Of a stretch of 64,000 bases of DNA, positions 30,014 to 39,378 are shown one piece after another. Within the stretch, counting starts at the first letter, position 1, and every line of letters starts with the position of its first letter. Source of the DNA: an uncultured Verrucomicrobiae bacterium (GTDB lineage: Bacteria > Verrucomicrobiota > Verrucomicrobiia > Limisphaerales > UBA1100); assembly GCA_937775205.1 (NCBI GenBank), contig CALKBX010000005.1:1-64000 (forward strand), given 5' to 3'. The notes below the pieces were generated by a model that was given only the letters and a program-made list of their open reading frames with translations, did no database searches and was not told where the DNA came from. The translations under genes were made by a program, and so were the position numbers.

Positions 30014-31306
30014 ATGAAAATATTGATACGGAATGTATTGGTGATTTTTCTTTCCGCCGGGCTGGTTGCGGAGGCGCAACCGTTGGGGAAGGGGGCGACG
30101 GTGACGGTGGATGGCCTCATTATTCCGCGAGATGATGGCGGCATGTATTTGCGGAACTCGGAAGGGCAGTCTGAAGTGGAATGGACGAAGGCCACGCGGG
30201 TGGCGTTGGAGATGAACACACGGTTGTTTCGGGGGTTGCGTGAGGGCATGCTGCGGTATCCGGTGCAATCGTCGAAACAGGTCATTGAATTTCCATTTCC
30301 TAAGGGGCCGATTACGGGCATCGTAACTTTGCGTAATGACGGTCGCGTGGCGGACGCGTTGAAGGTTGCGAAGGAGGAAAACTGGATCCCGGAGTTTGGC
30401 CTGCAGCTTCGATTTGGCGAGCCACTCGTTAAAGGGCAGTTGCCATCCGCGACGGATCCGCGATTCATCGGGCATTGGAATCCCAATGCCAAGCCGCGCA
30501 CGCTCACCATCCGTGGCCGCGCATATGAGGTGTCATTGAAAAAGGGCGGGCAGTCCAGCGCGCTACTTTTCAACGTGATCGGCGTCAAGGACTGCAAGCC
30601 ATTCGTCAACCGCGCGCGGGTGGTGGGTCGCAAACGCGGCGACGTGATCGTGGCCGAGGAAATCCATGTGCTGCCCATCGGGGATCAAGCTGCACTGGAC
30701 GATCCCAAGCTGCCGCGTTACCTGTTCATCGGCGACTCCATATCAGGCAATTACAACAACGGCTTGCGCAAGGCATTGGCGGGGAAGTTTAATCTGCATC
30801 ATCCGCCCACCAACTGCGGACCCAGCGGCAAAGGCAAGAAGAGCATCGTTGAGTGGCTGGGCGCCCATCAGCAAAAAGGCCGACACTGGGACGTGATCAG
30901 TTTCAACTTTGGCCATTGGGATGCGGGTAATGACAAAAAGACCTATCAGGAAAATCTGAAGGCGGTGATTGCACACCTAAAGAAAACCAAAGCCAAACTG
31001 ATTTGGGTGACGACTTGTCCGGTTCCAAAGGGGTTTCTACCCGCAGGAAACCTTGCCCAAGATGGTAAGGCCCCCAAGCGAACTTCAGGAGTCATGGAGA
31101 AATATCTTAATCCGTGGGCGTTGGAAGTAATGAAACGTCACCCTGAGATTTCGATTTGTGACCAATGGCAATACTGCAAAGACCATGAGGCCGGGCTCTA
31201 CAAGGATTGGTGGTTGGGGAAAAATGTCCATTTCAAAGGCGAGGCCGCGGACAAGCTCGGGCATTTTCTCGCCGAACATATACTTAAACTAATGAATAAG
31301 GAGTGA
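30014..31306 (+). CDS. Secreted SGNH/GDSL hydrolase with N-terminal beta domain
   Basis: A 430-residue exported protein. The ATG at 30014 begins the signal peptide MKILIRNVLVIFLSAGLVAEA; the open frame upstream of it overlaps the propeller gene and is not signal-like. Residues 25-215 form a beta-rich region of unknown role. The hydrolase domain begins at about residue 230 with FIGDSISGNYN, followed by a Gly block and the FNFGHWDAGND segment matching the SGNH Asn block, and ends near the NVHFKGEAADKLG segment that supplies the catalytic His. Probable activity is carbohydrate de-O-acylation. A strong hairpin terminator lies about 115 bp downstream. Confidence 0.85.
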   Translation: MKILIRNVLVIFLSAGLVAEAQPLGKGATVTVDGLIIPRDDGGMYLRNSEGQSEVEWTKATRVALEMNTRLFRGLREGMLRYPVQSSKQVIEFPFPKGPITGIVTLRNDGRVADALKVAKEENWIPEFGLQLRFGEPLVKGQLPSATDPRFIGHWNPNAKPRTLTIRGRAYEVSLKKGGQSSALLFNVIGVKDCKPFVNRARVVGRKRGDVIVAEEIHVLPIGDQAALDDPKLPRYLFIGDSISGNYNNGLRKALAGKFNLHHPPTNCGPSGKGKKSIVEWLGAHQQKGRHWDVISFNFGHWDAGNDKKTYQENLKAVIAHLKKTKAKLIWVTTCPVPKGFLPAGNLAQDGKAPKRTSGVMEKYLNPWALEVMKRHPEISICDQWQYCKDHEAGLYKDWWLGKNVHFKGEAADKLGHFLAEHILKLMNKE

Positions 31307-31420
31307 GATAAGAAATGTGTTGGAGCAGAGTTTATGACATAAATCGAGGAGTGTTTTTATATGAACTGCGTCCAACAGAATGTCTTGCCGGTATTCATGG
31401 TTGGGTAGCGAAGGCAAGAT

Positions 31421-31456
31421 GCCGCCACACGGGTTTCCTTTGTGGCGGCTTTCTTT
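31421..31456 (+). terminator. Rho-independent terminator
   Basis: A perfect 9 bp stem GCCGCCACA/TGTGGCGGC (31421-31429 with 31441-31449), an 11 nt loop and a TTTCTTT tail form a good intrinsic terminator after the esterase/propeller/SGNH operon. The flanking 31307-31420 shows no gene. Confidence 0.85.
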
Positions 31457-31509
31457 ACTCAAACAAGAGTTAATGGTTAGTTGGGTGGAGAATTGAAAGT
31501 CAAAGACAA

Positions 31510-31956
31510 ATGAAACAACTCATTGGAATAGTCACAATTTTTGCGCTTGGGATAGGGGGGCTTCAGGCGGCCAAGGTGCCGATGAGCCCAAAAGAACTGG
31601 AAAAGGAGTCGAGCCATATCGTCTCGGGCAAGGTTATTTCAGTGACCGCGAAGGTGCAAAAGTCCAAGATCGAAAGGTCCTTGGGTCTCCACCGTGATAA
31701 AGTGTACACCATTAAGCTCAAGGTGGCATCGGTCTCGAAGGGAACTGGGGTGAAAGTGGGTCAGGGAATTTTGATTGAAGCCTGGCAGCCCTCAACTCGC
31801 ATCCCGCCCGTGCCCGGGTTGCAGGGACACGAACCGGTTCCCGAGAAGGGGGATACGGTGGAGATGTACCTTTTGAAAAACAAAAAATCGAAAGCCTACG
31901 AACCGCTTTTGCCCAACGGAATTGAAATCACGAAGAAAGCCAAGAAAACAAAATGA
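31510..31956 (+). CDS. Small exported protein of unknown function
   Basis: A 148-residue protein with a clear signal peptide (MKQLIGIVTIFALGIGGLQA) and a mature part rich in short beta strands: SHIVSGKVISVTAKV, VYTIKLKVASVSKGTGVKVGQ, GDTVEMYLLKN. The pattern recalls an OB-like or NTR-like barrel, but I do not recognise a named family. It ends in a very basic tail (KKAKKTK). Its stop overlaps the start of the next small exported protein, so both are made together. A protein of similar size and strand pattern is encoded at 35563. Confidence 0.75.
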   Translation: MKQLIGIVTIFALGIGGLQAAKVPMSPKELEKESSHIVSGKVISVTAKVQKSKIERSLGLHRDKVYTIKLKVASVSKGTGVKVGQGILIEAWQPSTRIPPVPGLQGHEPVPEKGDTVEMYLLKNKKSKAYEPLLPNGIEITKKAKKTK

Positions 31957-32609
31957 AAAAAATAATACTTAGTCTATTCACCTTAACACTTGCTGTTTCC
32001 ACTTATGGATTTGAACGGGATTATGTTAAACGTGCGATGCTCACCAAGGGTCAGGAAAAAGAGGTAATTGCTCTTGCTCAGAAATGTGGGATCAAGAAGA
32101 TTGAAAAGATTTCCACCCACAACATGTTTCCATCGCCTTACCGCGGGGTGCGTGTACAGGGTGCCGAACAAGTCAAAGGCCGTGAAGTGTCCTATCAGGT
32201 TTTAAGTATAAGCCACGGGGAGTGGTTGCAGCCTGGAGCCAAGCCAGGGAAGGGGCAGGTCCAGTTGGGTGGCTTCTGGGCGGGTAAACCATACACAAGA
32301 AAACAAACTATCCTCAAGGTGGACAAAAAGGAATATCGGACTGGCTCGACACAGGGAATGACTGCTGAAGAATGCGAAGCTATTCTGGGTCTTCTTTTGA
32401 AGGGCGAATACGATCATGAGCAAGCCGTCAATGGCAAGCTCCTCAATCAGGTCGACTGGACTAAGCCGAGTCGCTTTTCCAAAAGAGGTGATTCCATCTC
32501 GATTGGATTTCTGCACAAAGGTGGGGACGGCTCCGGATTTTTTGACCTCCAAATCAAGCAGGATGGTAAGAAGCTCATCATCACCCAAATGTTTCAGGCG
32601 ATTCCCTAG
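31953..32609 (+). CDS. Exported protein of unknown function
   Basis: A 218-residue protein starting at an ATG that overlaps the upstream TGA (ATGA). It has a signal peptide (MKKIILSLFTLTLAVSTYG) and no motif I can assign. Visible features are a possible helical segment TKGQEKEVIALAQKCGIKKIEKI, an alternating beta region around residues 60-125, and a conserved-looking GMTAEECEAILGLLLKGEY. It ends 21 bp before a sulfatase start, so the two small proteins and the sulfatase may share a transcript. Confidence 0.72.
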   Translation: MKKIILSLFTLTLAVSTYGFERDYVKRAMLTKGQEKEVIALAQKCGIKKIEKISTHNMFPSPYRGVRVQGAEQVKGREVSYQVLSISHGEWLQPGAKPGKGQVQLGGFWAGKPYTRKQTILKVDKKEYRTGSTQGMTAEECEAILGLLLKGEYDHEQAVNGKLLNQVDWTKPSRFSKRGDSISIGFLHKGGDGSGFFDLQIKQDGKKLIITQMFQAIP

Positions 32610-32630
32610 TCGACTGTTTGATATGTGTTG

Positions 32631-34136
32631 ATGGCTAAAATAGGAGCATTACTGGTTGCGCTCATCCTTGGGGTTGCGCCACAGGTCTCGGCCAAGGGAT
32701 CACCAAATGTGATCTTCTTTGCCGTGGATGACTTGTGCGATTGGGTCGGGGCAATGGGCCATACGCAGGCAAAGACGCCCAACATGGATGCGTTGGCCAA
32801 GCGCGGGGTATCATTCAATAATGCTCATTGTCCCGGAGTGTTTTGTGCTCCTTCAAGAAGTGCTATCTTTACCGGACAGTTTGCCTCGACGACCGGGTGC
32901 TACCGAACCGAGATTTACTATCACAACCATCCTGAGTTACGTCCACTGCAGGTTAGTTTTGCCAAGGCGGGGTATGCGACCTACGGGGCCGGTAAGCTCT
33001 TTCATCATTCGGCCGGTTACATCGATCACCGTGGCTGGACTAAATTCTTCCTGCGCAATGAAGCCGCCAAGCGTGAAGGTTGGCCATTGGATTCGTGGGG
33101 CAAGGATACGCCCTTGCCCGATCCGTTTCCAAACAGCATCTATAATCGGGGTCGACAGATCACCGGGGGGATGTTCCTGGAATGGGCGGCGATTCCTAAT
33201 GAGCGAGAAAAGGCTATGGCTGATACCAAGCGGGTGAATTGGGCCTGTGATGTCCTAAAGCAAAAGCATGATAAACCTTTCTTCCTCGCTGTGGGCCTTT
33301 ACGCACCACACTTCCCAAATTATGTGCCAAAGAAATATTTCGATCTGTACGACGCGGAGAAGATCAAGGCTCCGGTTTACAAGGAAGACGATCTCGATGA
33401 TTTGCCGCCATTGGTGAAACGCCGGAAGATTAATCGTAAGCGCCAGCACCATGACCGGCTGGTTGAGTTGGGTGCTATTGAACAGGCCATTCACGGCTAT
33501 CTTGCCTCCGTTTCGTATGCCGATGCGATGTTGGGCCGCGTCATGAAGGCACTGCGCCAAAGCCCCTATGCAGACAACACAGTTGTTGTCCTTTGGAGCG
33601 ATCATGGTTTTCATCATGGCGAGAAGGGGGATTGGGGCAAGCACACCCTGTGGGAACGCACCTCAAACGTCCCTTTCATTTGGTCCGGGCCGGGTGTGGC
33701 GTCCGGAAAGACGATCGATGCAACTGTCAGCTTGATTGACATGTATCCGACATTTGTCGAGATGTGCAACCTGCCGGCCGTTGAAGGATTAGAAGGATCT
33801 TCTCTAAATGGCATGTTGCGCACGCCGTCAAAGGCAACCGATCGCAATGTTTTCCTGCCGTACTTGGATCCAGGTGGTTACGCGATCATCAATCAGAAAT
33901 GGCGCTATATCCATTACAGTGATGGCACTGAAGAACTCTATGATGTCGAGGGTGATCCGCACGAATGGCATAATCTTGCGGGTGACGTGAAATTAGCTGC
34001 GGTAAAACAGAAACTAAAGGCCAGTGCCCCGAAGTCATTCGCTCCAGTTGGGGTTTCGAGAAATCGCCTCAAACTAATAAATGAAGGCGAGACGTACCGT
34101 TGGGAACTCAAGAAACAGCCACCCCGTAAGAAATAG
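32631..34136 (+). CDS. Sulfatase, iduronate-2-sulfatase-like
   Basis: Secreted sulfatase of 501 residues from the ATG at 32631 (signal peptide [21 protein letters not shown]); GTG at 32625 and TTG at 32628 are in frame and cannot be excluded. First metal site VDDLCDWVG, formylglycine Cys72 in CAPSR followed by SAIFTGQ, AGKLFHH in place of GKWH, and the second block [21 protein letters not shown]. This combination is that of the iduronate-2-sulfatase branch, like the truncated gene at the start of the window. The C-terminal end is unusually basic (KKQPPRKK). Confidence 0.92.
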   Translation: MAKIGALLVALILGVAPQVSAKGSPNVIFFAVDDLCDWVGAMGHTQAKTPNMDALAKRGVSFNNAHCPGVFCAPSRSAIFTGQFASTTGCYRTEIYYHNHPELRPLQVSFAKAGYATYGAGKLFHHSAGYIDHRGWTKFFLRNEAAKREGWPLDSWGKDTPLPDPFPNSIYNRGRQITGGMFLEWAAIPNEREKAMADTKRVNWACDVLKQKHDKPFFLAVGLYAPHFPNYVPKKYFDLYDAEKIKAPVYKEDDLDDLPPLVKRRKINRKRQHHDRLVELGAIEQAIHGYLASVSYADAMLGRVMKALRQSPYADNTVVVLWSDHGFHHGEKGDWGKHTLWERTSNVPFIWSGPGVASGKTIDATVSLIDMYPTFVEMCNLPAVEGLEGSSLNGMLRTPSKATDRNVFLPYLDPGGYAIINQKWRYIHYSDGTEELYDVEGDPHEWHNLAGDVKLAAVKQKLKASAPKSFAPVGVSRNRLKLINEGETYRWELKKQPPRKK

Positions 34137-34159
34137 GAAAGGCGCTCGATAGAGTAAGC

Positions 34160-35566
34160 ATGAATACGAAAACTATTTTAGGTGTTTTACTGACGCTTGT
34201 TTTCGGGCTGGTTCCGCAGACTTCTGCGAACGAGCCGCCAACCAACATTCTTTTTATTTTCGCTGATGACTGGGGATGGGGCGATCTGAGTTGTCATGGT
34301 CACCCGTATGTGAAAACGCCCAATATCGATCGACTGGCGAAGGAGGGAACTGACTTTCATCGATTCACCGTGGCTAGTGGTGTGTGTTCTCCCAGCCGTA
34401 CCGCCGTAATGACCGGGCATTTCCCGGCGCGCTATAATATTGATGGGCACTTCGCCTGGGTGCCCAGCAATGCCAAGCGCAATATGCCCGATTGGCTGGA
34501 TCCCAATGCACCGCTCCTGTCTCGCTTCCTTAAAAGTGGAGGTTATGCCACAGCGCATTTCGGTAAATGGCATCTGGCCAACGACATGATCCCTGATGCA
34601 CCTTTTCCTAGTGAATATGGGTTTGATGAATATGGAGCCTTCAATTGTTCCGGGCCTCAGATGTACGTGCACGATGACGTCAAGAGCGCCATCCCTTTCA
34701 TCGAGAAAAGCCAGGCCAGCGGGAATCCCTTCTTTATCAACCTCTGGATTCATGAGCCACACACTCCCTTTCATGTCGACCCCAAGTTGCAGAAGCGCTT
34801 TGCAGAGCTCGGGGAGAAAGATGCGATCTATGCGGCGACCCTTTTTCATGCCGACTTGAGGATAGGCCAATTGCTCGATGCCTTGGATCGGTTGAATCTG
34901 GCCAAGGACACCCTCGTAATCTTTAGTTCCGACAACGGACCTGCCCGCGGGGCTCCGGACGCACCCTTGACTCTCGGTTATGATTCCGCAACAGGGCTTG
35001 GCTATGGAATAGCAGCGGCGAAGGGGGTTACGGGAGGCCGCAGGGCCTACAAGGGAGCTCTTCTCGAAGGTGGAATCGGAGTACCTTTTATTGCCCGTTG
35101 GCCTGGGAAAATAGCTGCTGATAAAGTGGACAAGACATCCATTTTTTCAGCGGTGGATTTACTGCCCACCTTTTGTGAAATCGCTGGAGTAAAGTTGCCG
35201 GCTTCCTACCGACCTGATGGGATCAGTCAGGTGGCTACTCTCAAAGGCAAGGGCACAGCGATACGAGAAAAACCACTCTTCTGGAAGACGGTTGCCCCAT
35301 GGCCGGCCCGTAAAACCAAGCCTGACCATTGGGTTTCCTATGCGGTGGTAAGCAAAAACTGGAAACTCGTAAGTAATCGGGATGCCAAATACGTCGAACT
35401 TTATGATTTGGTTGATGACCCGCTGGAAAAGAAGGATCTTAAGGAGAAATATCCGGCCAAGGTAACCCAACTCAAAAAGATGTTAGCTCAATGGCAAGGT
35501 ACTTTGCCGGCCAAGCCTACGGGCAACGTATTTTCAAACCTTCGAAACCCTGAGAAAACAAAATGA
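34160..35566 (+). CDS. Sulfatase coupled to a small exported protein
   Basis: Secreted sulfatase of 468 residues, signal peptide MNTKTILGVLLTLVFGLVPQTSA. Metal site FADDWGWGD, formylglycine Cys76 in CSPSR followed by TAVMTGHFPARYN, FGKWHLAND, and SSDNGPARG in the second block. It belongs to the arylsulfatase A-like group. The gene begins 23 bp after the preceding sulfatase, and its stop codon overlaps the start of the small exported protein at 35563, so the pair is translationally coupled. Confidence 0.92.
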   Translation: MNTKTILGVLLTLVFGLVPQTSANEPPTNILFIFADDWGWGDLSCHGHPYVKTPNIDRLAKEGTDFHRFTVASGVCSPSRTAVMTGHFPARYNIDGHFAWVPSNAKRNMPDWLDPNAPLLSRFLKSGGYATAHFGKWHLANDMIPDAPFPSEYGFDEYGAFNCSGPQMYVHDDVKSAIPFIEKSQASGNPFFINLWIHEPHTPFHVDPKLQKRFAELGEKDAIYAATLFHADLRIGQLLDALDRLNLAKDTLVIFSSDNGPARGAPDAPLTLGYDSATGLGYGIAAAKGVTGGRRAYKGALLEGGIGVPFIARWPGKIAADKVDKTSIFSAVDLLPTFCEIAGVKLPASYRPDGISQVATLKGKGTAIREKPLFWKTVAPWPARKTKPDHWVSYAVVSKNWKLVSNRDAKYVELYDLVDDPLEKKDLKEKYPAKVTQLKKMLAQWQGTLPAKPTGNVFSNLRNPEKTK

Positions 35567-36060
35567 AACGAATGCGACTTTCCCTATCTATCCCATTACT
35601 CATTCTTGGATTTTGTTCACAGCTGAATGCAGATGAGAGGCCGGCCGGTTTGGATCAGGCTATACGCGACGCTAAGATTCCGATGATCGTCGATGCCACT
35701 ATTCTCAAATACAACAAAGCTGGCCATGGTGAAATCAAGGTCCACGCAATTTATAAGCCAACATCCAAGGGGAAAAAAATTAAGGTAACTTCGCCCAAGT
35801 GGATTCGGGGTTACGGGTATGTGGGTAGCGACAAGATCGCGCCACTACGCATTGTTGCCGGTGGTCGCCCCGGGCGGTTCCTCTTTCTTCTGGATGGAGA
35901 TCTGCTTTATTCCACCTACAACAACCGCTTCCCGATTCGGGAAGGGAAGGAAGGGGTGCTTGAGGTGGGGATCGGCTTTAATGGGGGAGGCGCCCCCTGG
36001 AAACCCTTGAAGGACATGGTGAAACTGATCCCCGGGGCAACCCCGCTCAGGAAAAAGTGA
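35563..36060 (+). CDS. Small exported protein of unknown function
   Basis: A 165-residue protein with a signal peptide (MKRMRLSLSIPLLILGFCSQLNA) starting inside the sulfatase stop (ATGA). The mature part contains VDATILKYNKAGHGEIKVHAIY and a beta strand pattern similar to that of the protein at 31510, though direct sequence similarity is weak. It ends in a basic tail. I do not recognise a family. Coupling to a sulfatase suggests a supporting role outside the cytoplasm. Confidence 0.72.
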   Translation: MKRMRLSLSIPLLILGFCSQLNADERPAGLDQAIRDAKIPMIVDATILKYNKAGHGEIKVHAIYKPTSKGKKIKVTSPKWIRGYGYVGSDKIAPLRIVAGGRPGRFLFLLDGDLLYSTYNNRFPIREGKEGVLEVGIGFNGGGAPWKPLKDMVKLIPGATPLRKK

Positions 36061-36079
36061 AAAAGATCTCTATTTCAGT

Positions 36080-36116
36080 TGTCGCAAATAGACATCAAAA
36101 AAACGCAAAAAAGCGA
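36080..36116 (+). promoter_or_regulatory. Candidate operator, copy 1 of 3
   Basis: This copy starts TGTCGCAAATAGACA and holds two CGCAAA half-sites beginning at 36083 and 36104, exactly 21 bp apart, the spacing often bound by AraC-type dimers. It lies about 90 bp upstream of the SASA esterase start. Two closer relatives lie at 53781 and 60666. It could instead belong to a dispersed A-rich repeat family. Confidence 0.5.
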
Positions 36117-36206
36117 TTCTATGTCTTTGTTGTCTTGGGCAGATCGGGGTAGCCTGTTTCACCGATCGAGCGTGAGGCATCATCTGCGCCAGAAATAAAA
36201 AGAATT

Positions 36207-37298
36207 ATGAAACTAAAAAATAAACTCATCCAAACTCTCACTGCCGCCACCGTGTTGGCGGCCCTAACCCTGTCGGGTTCGGCCAAGGACAAAACTTTGC
36301 CCGATCCGGACGGTAAGTCAGCGGATATGACAAAGAAGGTCAAGGTCTTCATCATCATGGGCCAGTCAAACACGCTCGAGATGGGCCGAGTAAAGGGCGA
36401 TAAGGAAGGCACCCTTGAACACGCCGTCAAGAACGAGAAACTTTACTCCTTCATGGTCGATGACGAAGGTGCGTGGACTACCCGCAACGACGTCCGCAAC
36501 GTGCACGTAATGGGCAGCGGAGGTCCTGGTAAAACCCGGGAGATGCGCAATGACTGGCTGACCGTTTCCGGAGGTAAGATTGGCATAGAGACTGGTATCG
36601 GTCATCAGCTCGGCAGCGCGCTGGATGAACCCGTACTGATCCTCAAGAGTTCGATCGGCAACCGTAGCCTCGGCTGGGATCTCCTTCCTCCCGGCAGTCC
36701 GCGCCACGAGGTCGAGACGACCGACAAAAAGACCGGGAAGAAAATCACTTTGGTTACGCCCGCTCATAAGGATGAAGTCCGTCATCCAAGTTGGACGAAG
36801 GGCGAGGTGCCCGATCCGCCCAAGCATACTTGGCATGCAGGGCTCCAATACTTGGGGGACGTGGCTCGGGCCAAGGACGTGCTCAAGAACCTGGAAAAGT
36901 ATTACCCTAACGCGACCGGGTATGAGGTTGCCGGATTCCTCTGGTGGCAAGGAGACAAGGATCGCTACAACGCTGCTCATTCCGCGGTGTACGAGAAAAA
37001 CCTCCACCAACTCTTCAAGGCCCTCCGCAAAGAGTTCAATGCCCCCAAGGCCAAGATGGTCGTCGCCACCCTCGGCCAGACCAACAAGGACAGCGCCTCC
37101 GGCAATGAGAAAATGATCATCGACGGCATGTTTGCCTTTGCCAAAGCCCACAAGGGTGACGCCACCACTGTTTACACCAACCCTCTAAGTATGGGCTCTG
37201 CCTCCAACGCCCACTACGGCGGAAATGCTAAGACCTACATGAACGTCGGTCTTGGCATGGGCAAGGCGATGGTGGAGCTACTCGGAAAAACCAAGTGA
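36207..37298 (+). CDS. Sialate O-acetylesterase (SASA) family protein
   Basis: A 363-residue exported esterase of the SASA/DUF303 type, expected to remove O-acetyl groups from sugars. After the signal peptide comes the LPDPDGK segment seen in many PVC homologues, then the nucleophile Ser54 in MGQSN. GIGHQLG and GNRSLGW follow, GFLWWQGDKDR is the usual Trp-rich block, and the C-terminal SNAHYGGNAKTYMNVG supplies the likely catalytic His. It is close to the catalytic part of the larger esterase at 58337 but lacks that protein's insertion and C-terminal extension. A candidate operator precedes it. Confidence 0.88.
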   Translation: MKLKNKLIQTLTAATVLAALTLSGSAKDKTLPDPDGKSADMTKKVKVFIIMGQSNTLEMGRVKGDKEGTLEHAVKNEKLYSFMVDDEGAWTTRNDVRNVHVMGSGGPGKTREMRNDWLTVSGGKIGIETGIGHQLGSALDEPVLILKSSIGNRSLGWDLLPPGSPRHEVETTDKKTGKKITLVTPAHKDEVRHPSWTKGEVPDPPKHTWHAGLQYLGDVARAKDVLKNLEKYYPNATGYEVAGFLWWQGDKDRYNAAHSAVYEKNLHQLFKALRKEFNAPKAKMVVATLGQTNKDSASGNEKMIIDGMFAFAKAHKGDATTVYTNPLSMGSASNAHYGGNAKTYMNVGLGMGKAMVELLGKTK

Positions 37299-37311
37299 TT
37301 GATGATGATGA

Positions 37312-37503
37312 GATTCCTCTAGTCACACCTGCAACAATCTGCCCATGATCGTGGCGGGCGGTGGGTACAAACACCAAACCCATACCGTCCTTGAGAAACC
37401 GACTCCCCTTTGCAACCTCTACCTGGAGTTGCTGCACAAGCACAACATCGATCTTGGCAGCTTTGGTAGTAGCCAGAAAAATATGAATTTGCTCAATAGC
37501 TGA
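37312..37503 (+). pseudogene. C-terminal remnant of a DUF1552 gene
   Basis: The frame 37312-37503 reads as the last 63 residues of a DUF1552 protein: it begins with DSSSHTCNNLPMIVAGGGYK, continues with PTPLCNLYLELLHKHNIDLG and ends FGSSQKNMNLLNS. There is an in-frame stop at 37309-37311 and no start codon before the motif, so the rest of the gene is gone. The subgroup differs from the intact DUF1552 gene at 24018, so it is not a recent copy of it. It marks a deletion between the SASA esterase and the monooxygenase. Confidence 0.75.
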
Positions 37504-37516
37504 TACAGCCACAAGA

Positions 37517-37822
37517 ATGATAAACGTAATAGCATCCATCACAGTCAAAGCTTCCGAACGCGACACCTTCATTGAAATATTCAAGGCAAACATTCCCAAG
37601 GTGCTGGAAGAAGAGGGGTGTTTGGAATATTTTGCCACGGTGGACTTCCAAACAGAACTTCCCATCCAGCAAACGAATGCAAACGTCGTGACGGTCATCG
37701 AGAAATGGGAATCATTCTCTCACCTGGAAGCTCATTTCATTGCCTCGCACATGTTGGAATACAAGGCAAAGGTGGAAGGCATGGTGGAAGACGTTTCCCT
37801 GAAAATCCTCGAAGATGTCTAG
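37517..37822 (+). CDS. Antibiotic biosynthesis monooxygenase (ABM) domain protein
   Basis: A 101-residue cytoplasmic protein of the ABM/YgiN-like ferredoxin-fold family, some of which oxidise quinols without cofactor. It begins MINVIASITVKASERDTFIEIF and contains the family-typical EEGCLEYFATVD and VVTVIEKWESFSHLEAHFIASHM. The length is normal for a single domain. It is one of the few genes here without a signal peptide. It sits 13 bp after the DUF1552 remnant and 21 bp before a sulfatase; no specific link to sulfated glycans is evident. Confidence 0.85.
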   Translation: MINVIASITVKASERDTFIEIFKANIPKVLEEEGCLEYFATVDFQTELPIQQTNANVVTVIEKWESFSHLEAHFIASHMLEYKAKVEGMVEDVSLKILEDV

Positions 37823-37843
37823 GTTGCGAAAGGAAAGTAAGCG

Positions 37844-39205
37844 ATGAAATACACACTGTTGATAGTTGCAATAGCGACCAGCCTGCAGGCTGCCAAGCAA
37901 CCCAACATTCTTTTCATCATGACCGACCAGCATCATGCGAGGATGCTGTCGAGTGCCGGTAATCCGTATCTGAAAACCCGGGCGCTTGATTCCATGGCCA
38001 AATCGGGCATTCGGTTTTCGCGCGCCTATGTAACCAACCCCGTTTGCGCGCCTAGCCGCATCTCGATGGCAACCGGAATGATGGCGGGACGATTCGGTGT
38101 CTTCAGTAATGGTATGAAGGCGACCATCCCGAAGAAGGTCGGCGATAACTCGCTTGGTAAGCTGATCAAATCCGGCGGTTACCATACCTTTTACGGAGGT
38201 AAGGTTCACATGGCGCCTGCACTTGTGCCGCTCAAGGCGGGCTACGATGAATTTTGCAAAGACCAGCGCGACGAGTTGCCTGGAGCCTGCATCGAATTCA
38301 TGACCCGCAAGCGGGATAAACCGTTCTTTGCCGTGGCTTCATTCATCAATCCGCACGACATCTGTTTTGCATACAACGCCCGGCAACCCAAGCGCAGGGG
38401 CATGCCTCTCGTGAACAAGCTTTACAAGGAAGCCCAGGCCCTGCCAGCAGACAAGTTGCCTCCGCTGCCGAAGAATAGCGCGATCCCGGAACGGGAACCA
38501 GACGCCATTGAGGCAAACATGAAGGTGACCGCCGTCACGCCCGCCAAGTTGATCCGCAAGGATTACAACGAACGCGACTGGCGCAATTACCGCTGGATCT
38601 ATTGCCGGCTTACCGAGCGGGTCGACGCCCAGATCGGTCAGCTACTGGATGCCTTGAAAAAGAATGGCCTGGAGAAAAACACCTTGGTGATCTTCACCAG
38701 CGATCATGGCGACATGGATGGCAGTCATCGCCTGGCCTCCAAGAACGTTTTCTATGAGAACTCTGTCGGTGTGCCTTTCATCATGCAATACAAGGGGGTG
38801 ATTCCCACTGGTGTGGTTGATAATAAGAGCCTGATCTCCAATGGTCTGGATGTATTGCCCACCCTCTGTGATTACGCTGGGGTTTCGGTTCCCAATTATT
38901 TATTGGGCCGATCCCTTCGTTCCCTTGCCGAAAACCAAGAGGATAATGCCCGGCGTCCCTATGTAGTGGCCGAGAACAACACCGGCCGCATGCTCCGCTC
39001 TGATCACTATAAATATTGTGTCTATACAAGCGGCAAGATTCGCGAATCTCTGGTCGATCTTCGGGCTGACCCAGGCGAAATGAAGAACCTCGCAGGCAAG
39101 GCAGGTTTTGAAAAACACCTCAACAAACACCGTGAATTTCTGAAGCAATGGATCAAGGAATCCAATGATGTCACCGCCAAAGCTTTCGCCATCGAACCTC
39201 ATTGA
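37844..39205 (+). CDS. Sulfatase with TDQHH metal site, parent of a split duplicate
   Basis: Secreted sulfatase of 453 residues, signal peptide MKYTLLIVAIATSLQA. The first metal motif is MTDQHH, a single Asp followed by Gln, as seen in choline-sulfatase-like branches. The formylglycine residue is Cys68 in CAPSR, followed by ISMATGMMAG, GGKVHM replaces GKWH, and the second block is TSDHGDMDGSH. The C-terminus ends AKAFAIEPH. A second copy of this end and of the TDQHH start lie downstream at 45004 and 39274, separated by an unrelated cassette. Confidence 0.92.
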   Translation: MKYTLLIVAIATSLQAAKQPNILFIMTDQHHARMLSSAGNPYLKTRALDSMAKSGIRFSRAYVTNPVCAPSRISMATGMMAGRFGVFSNGMKATIPKKVGDNSLGKLIKSGGYHTFYGGKVHMAPALVPLKAGYDEFCKDQRDELPGACIEFMTRKRDKPFFAVASFINPHDICFAYNARQPKRRGMPLVNKLYKEAQALPADKLPPLPKNSAIPEREPDAIEANMKVTAVTPAKLIRKDYNERDWRNYRWIYCRLTERVDAQIGQLLDALKKNGLEKNTLVIFTSDHGDMDGSHRLASKNVFYENSVGVPFIMQYKGVIPTGVVDNKSLISNGLDVLPTLCDYAGVSVPNYLLGRSLRSLAENQEDNARRPYVVAENNTGRMLRSDHYKYCVYTSGKIRESLVDLRADPGEMKNLAGKAGFEKHLNKHREFLKQWIKESNDVTAKAFAIEPH

Positions 39206-39285
39206 TTGTCATCCTGATCAGATCCTGTCATAGTTCTTCAGCATCGCTTTCCTTGTAATAAAGACAAACCAAAATGGAAAAATTT
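39176..39285 (+). repeat. Direct repeat A, matching 45004-45113
   Basis: This 110 bp spans the last codons of the upstream sulfatase, the leader after it and the first codons of the remnant ORF. It aligns without gaps to 45004-45113 with about 13 mismatches. The two copies bracket a 5.7 kb cassette. Confidence 0.85.
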
Positions 39286-39378
39286 ATCATCACCGATCAG
39301 CATCATGCCAGGATGCTGTCGAGCGCCGACAATCCTTACCTGAATACCGCCGAGAATCCGTCCAAGAAACGCAAATGA
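39274..39378 (+). pseudogene. Remnant of a duplicated sulfatase, start only
   Basis: A 34-codon frame begins MEKFI, like the metallophosphoesterase at 45102, and continues ITDQHHARMLSSADNPYLNT, which matches residues 25-43 of the sulfatase at 37844 at protein and DNA level. It then changes to AENPSKKRK, a tail typical of other sulfatases, and stops, with the TGA overlapping the next ATG. It has no signal peptide or catalytic Cys. It is best read as the 5' stub of a tandem duplicate whose 3' end survives near 45004. Confidence 0.7.
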
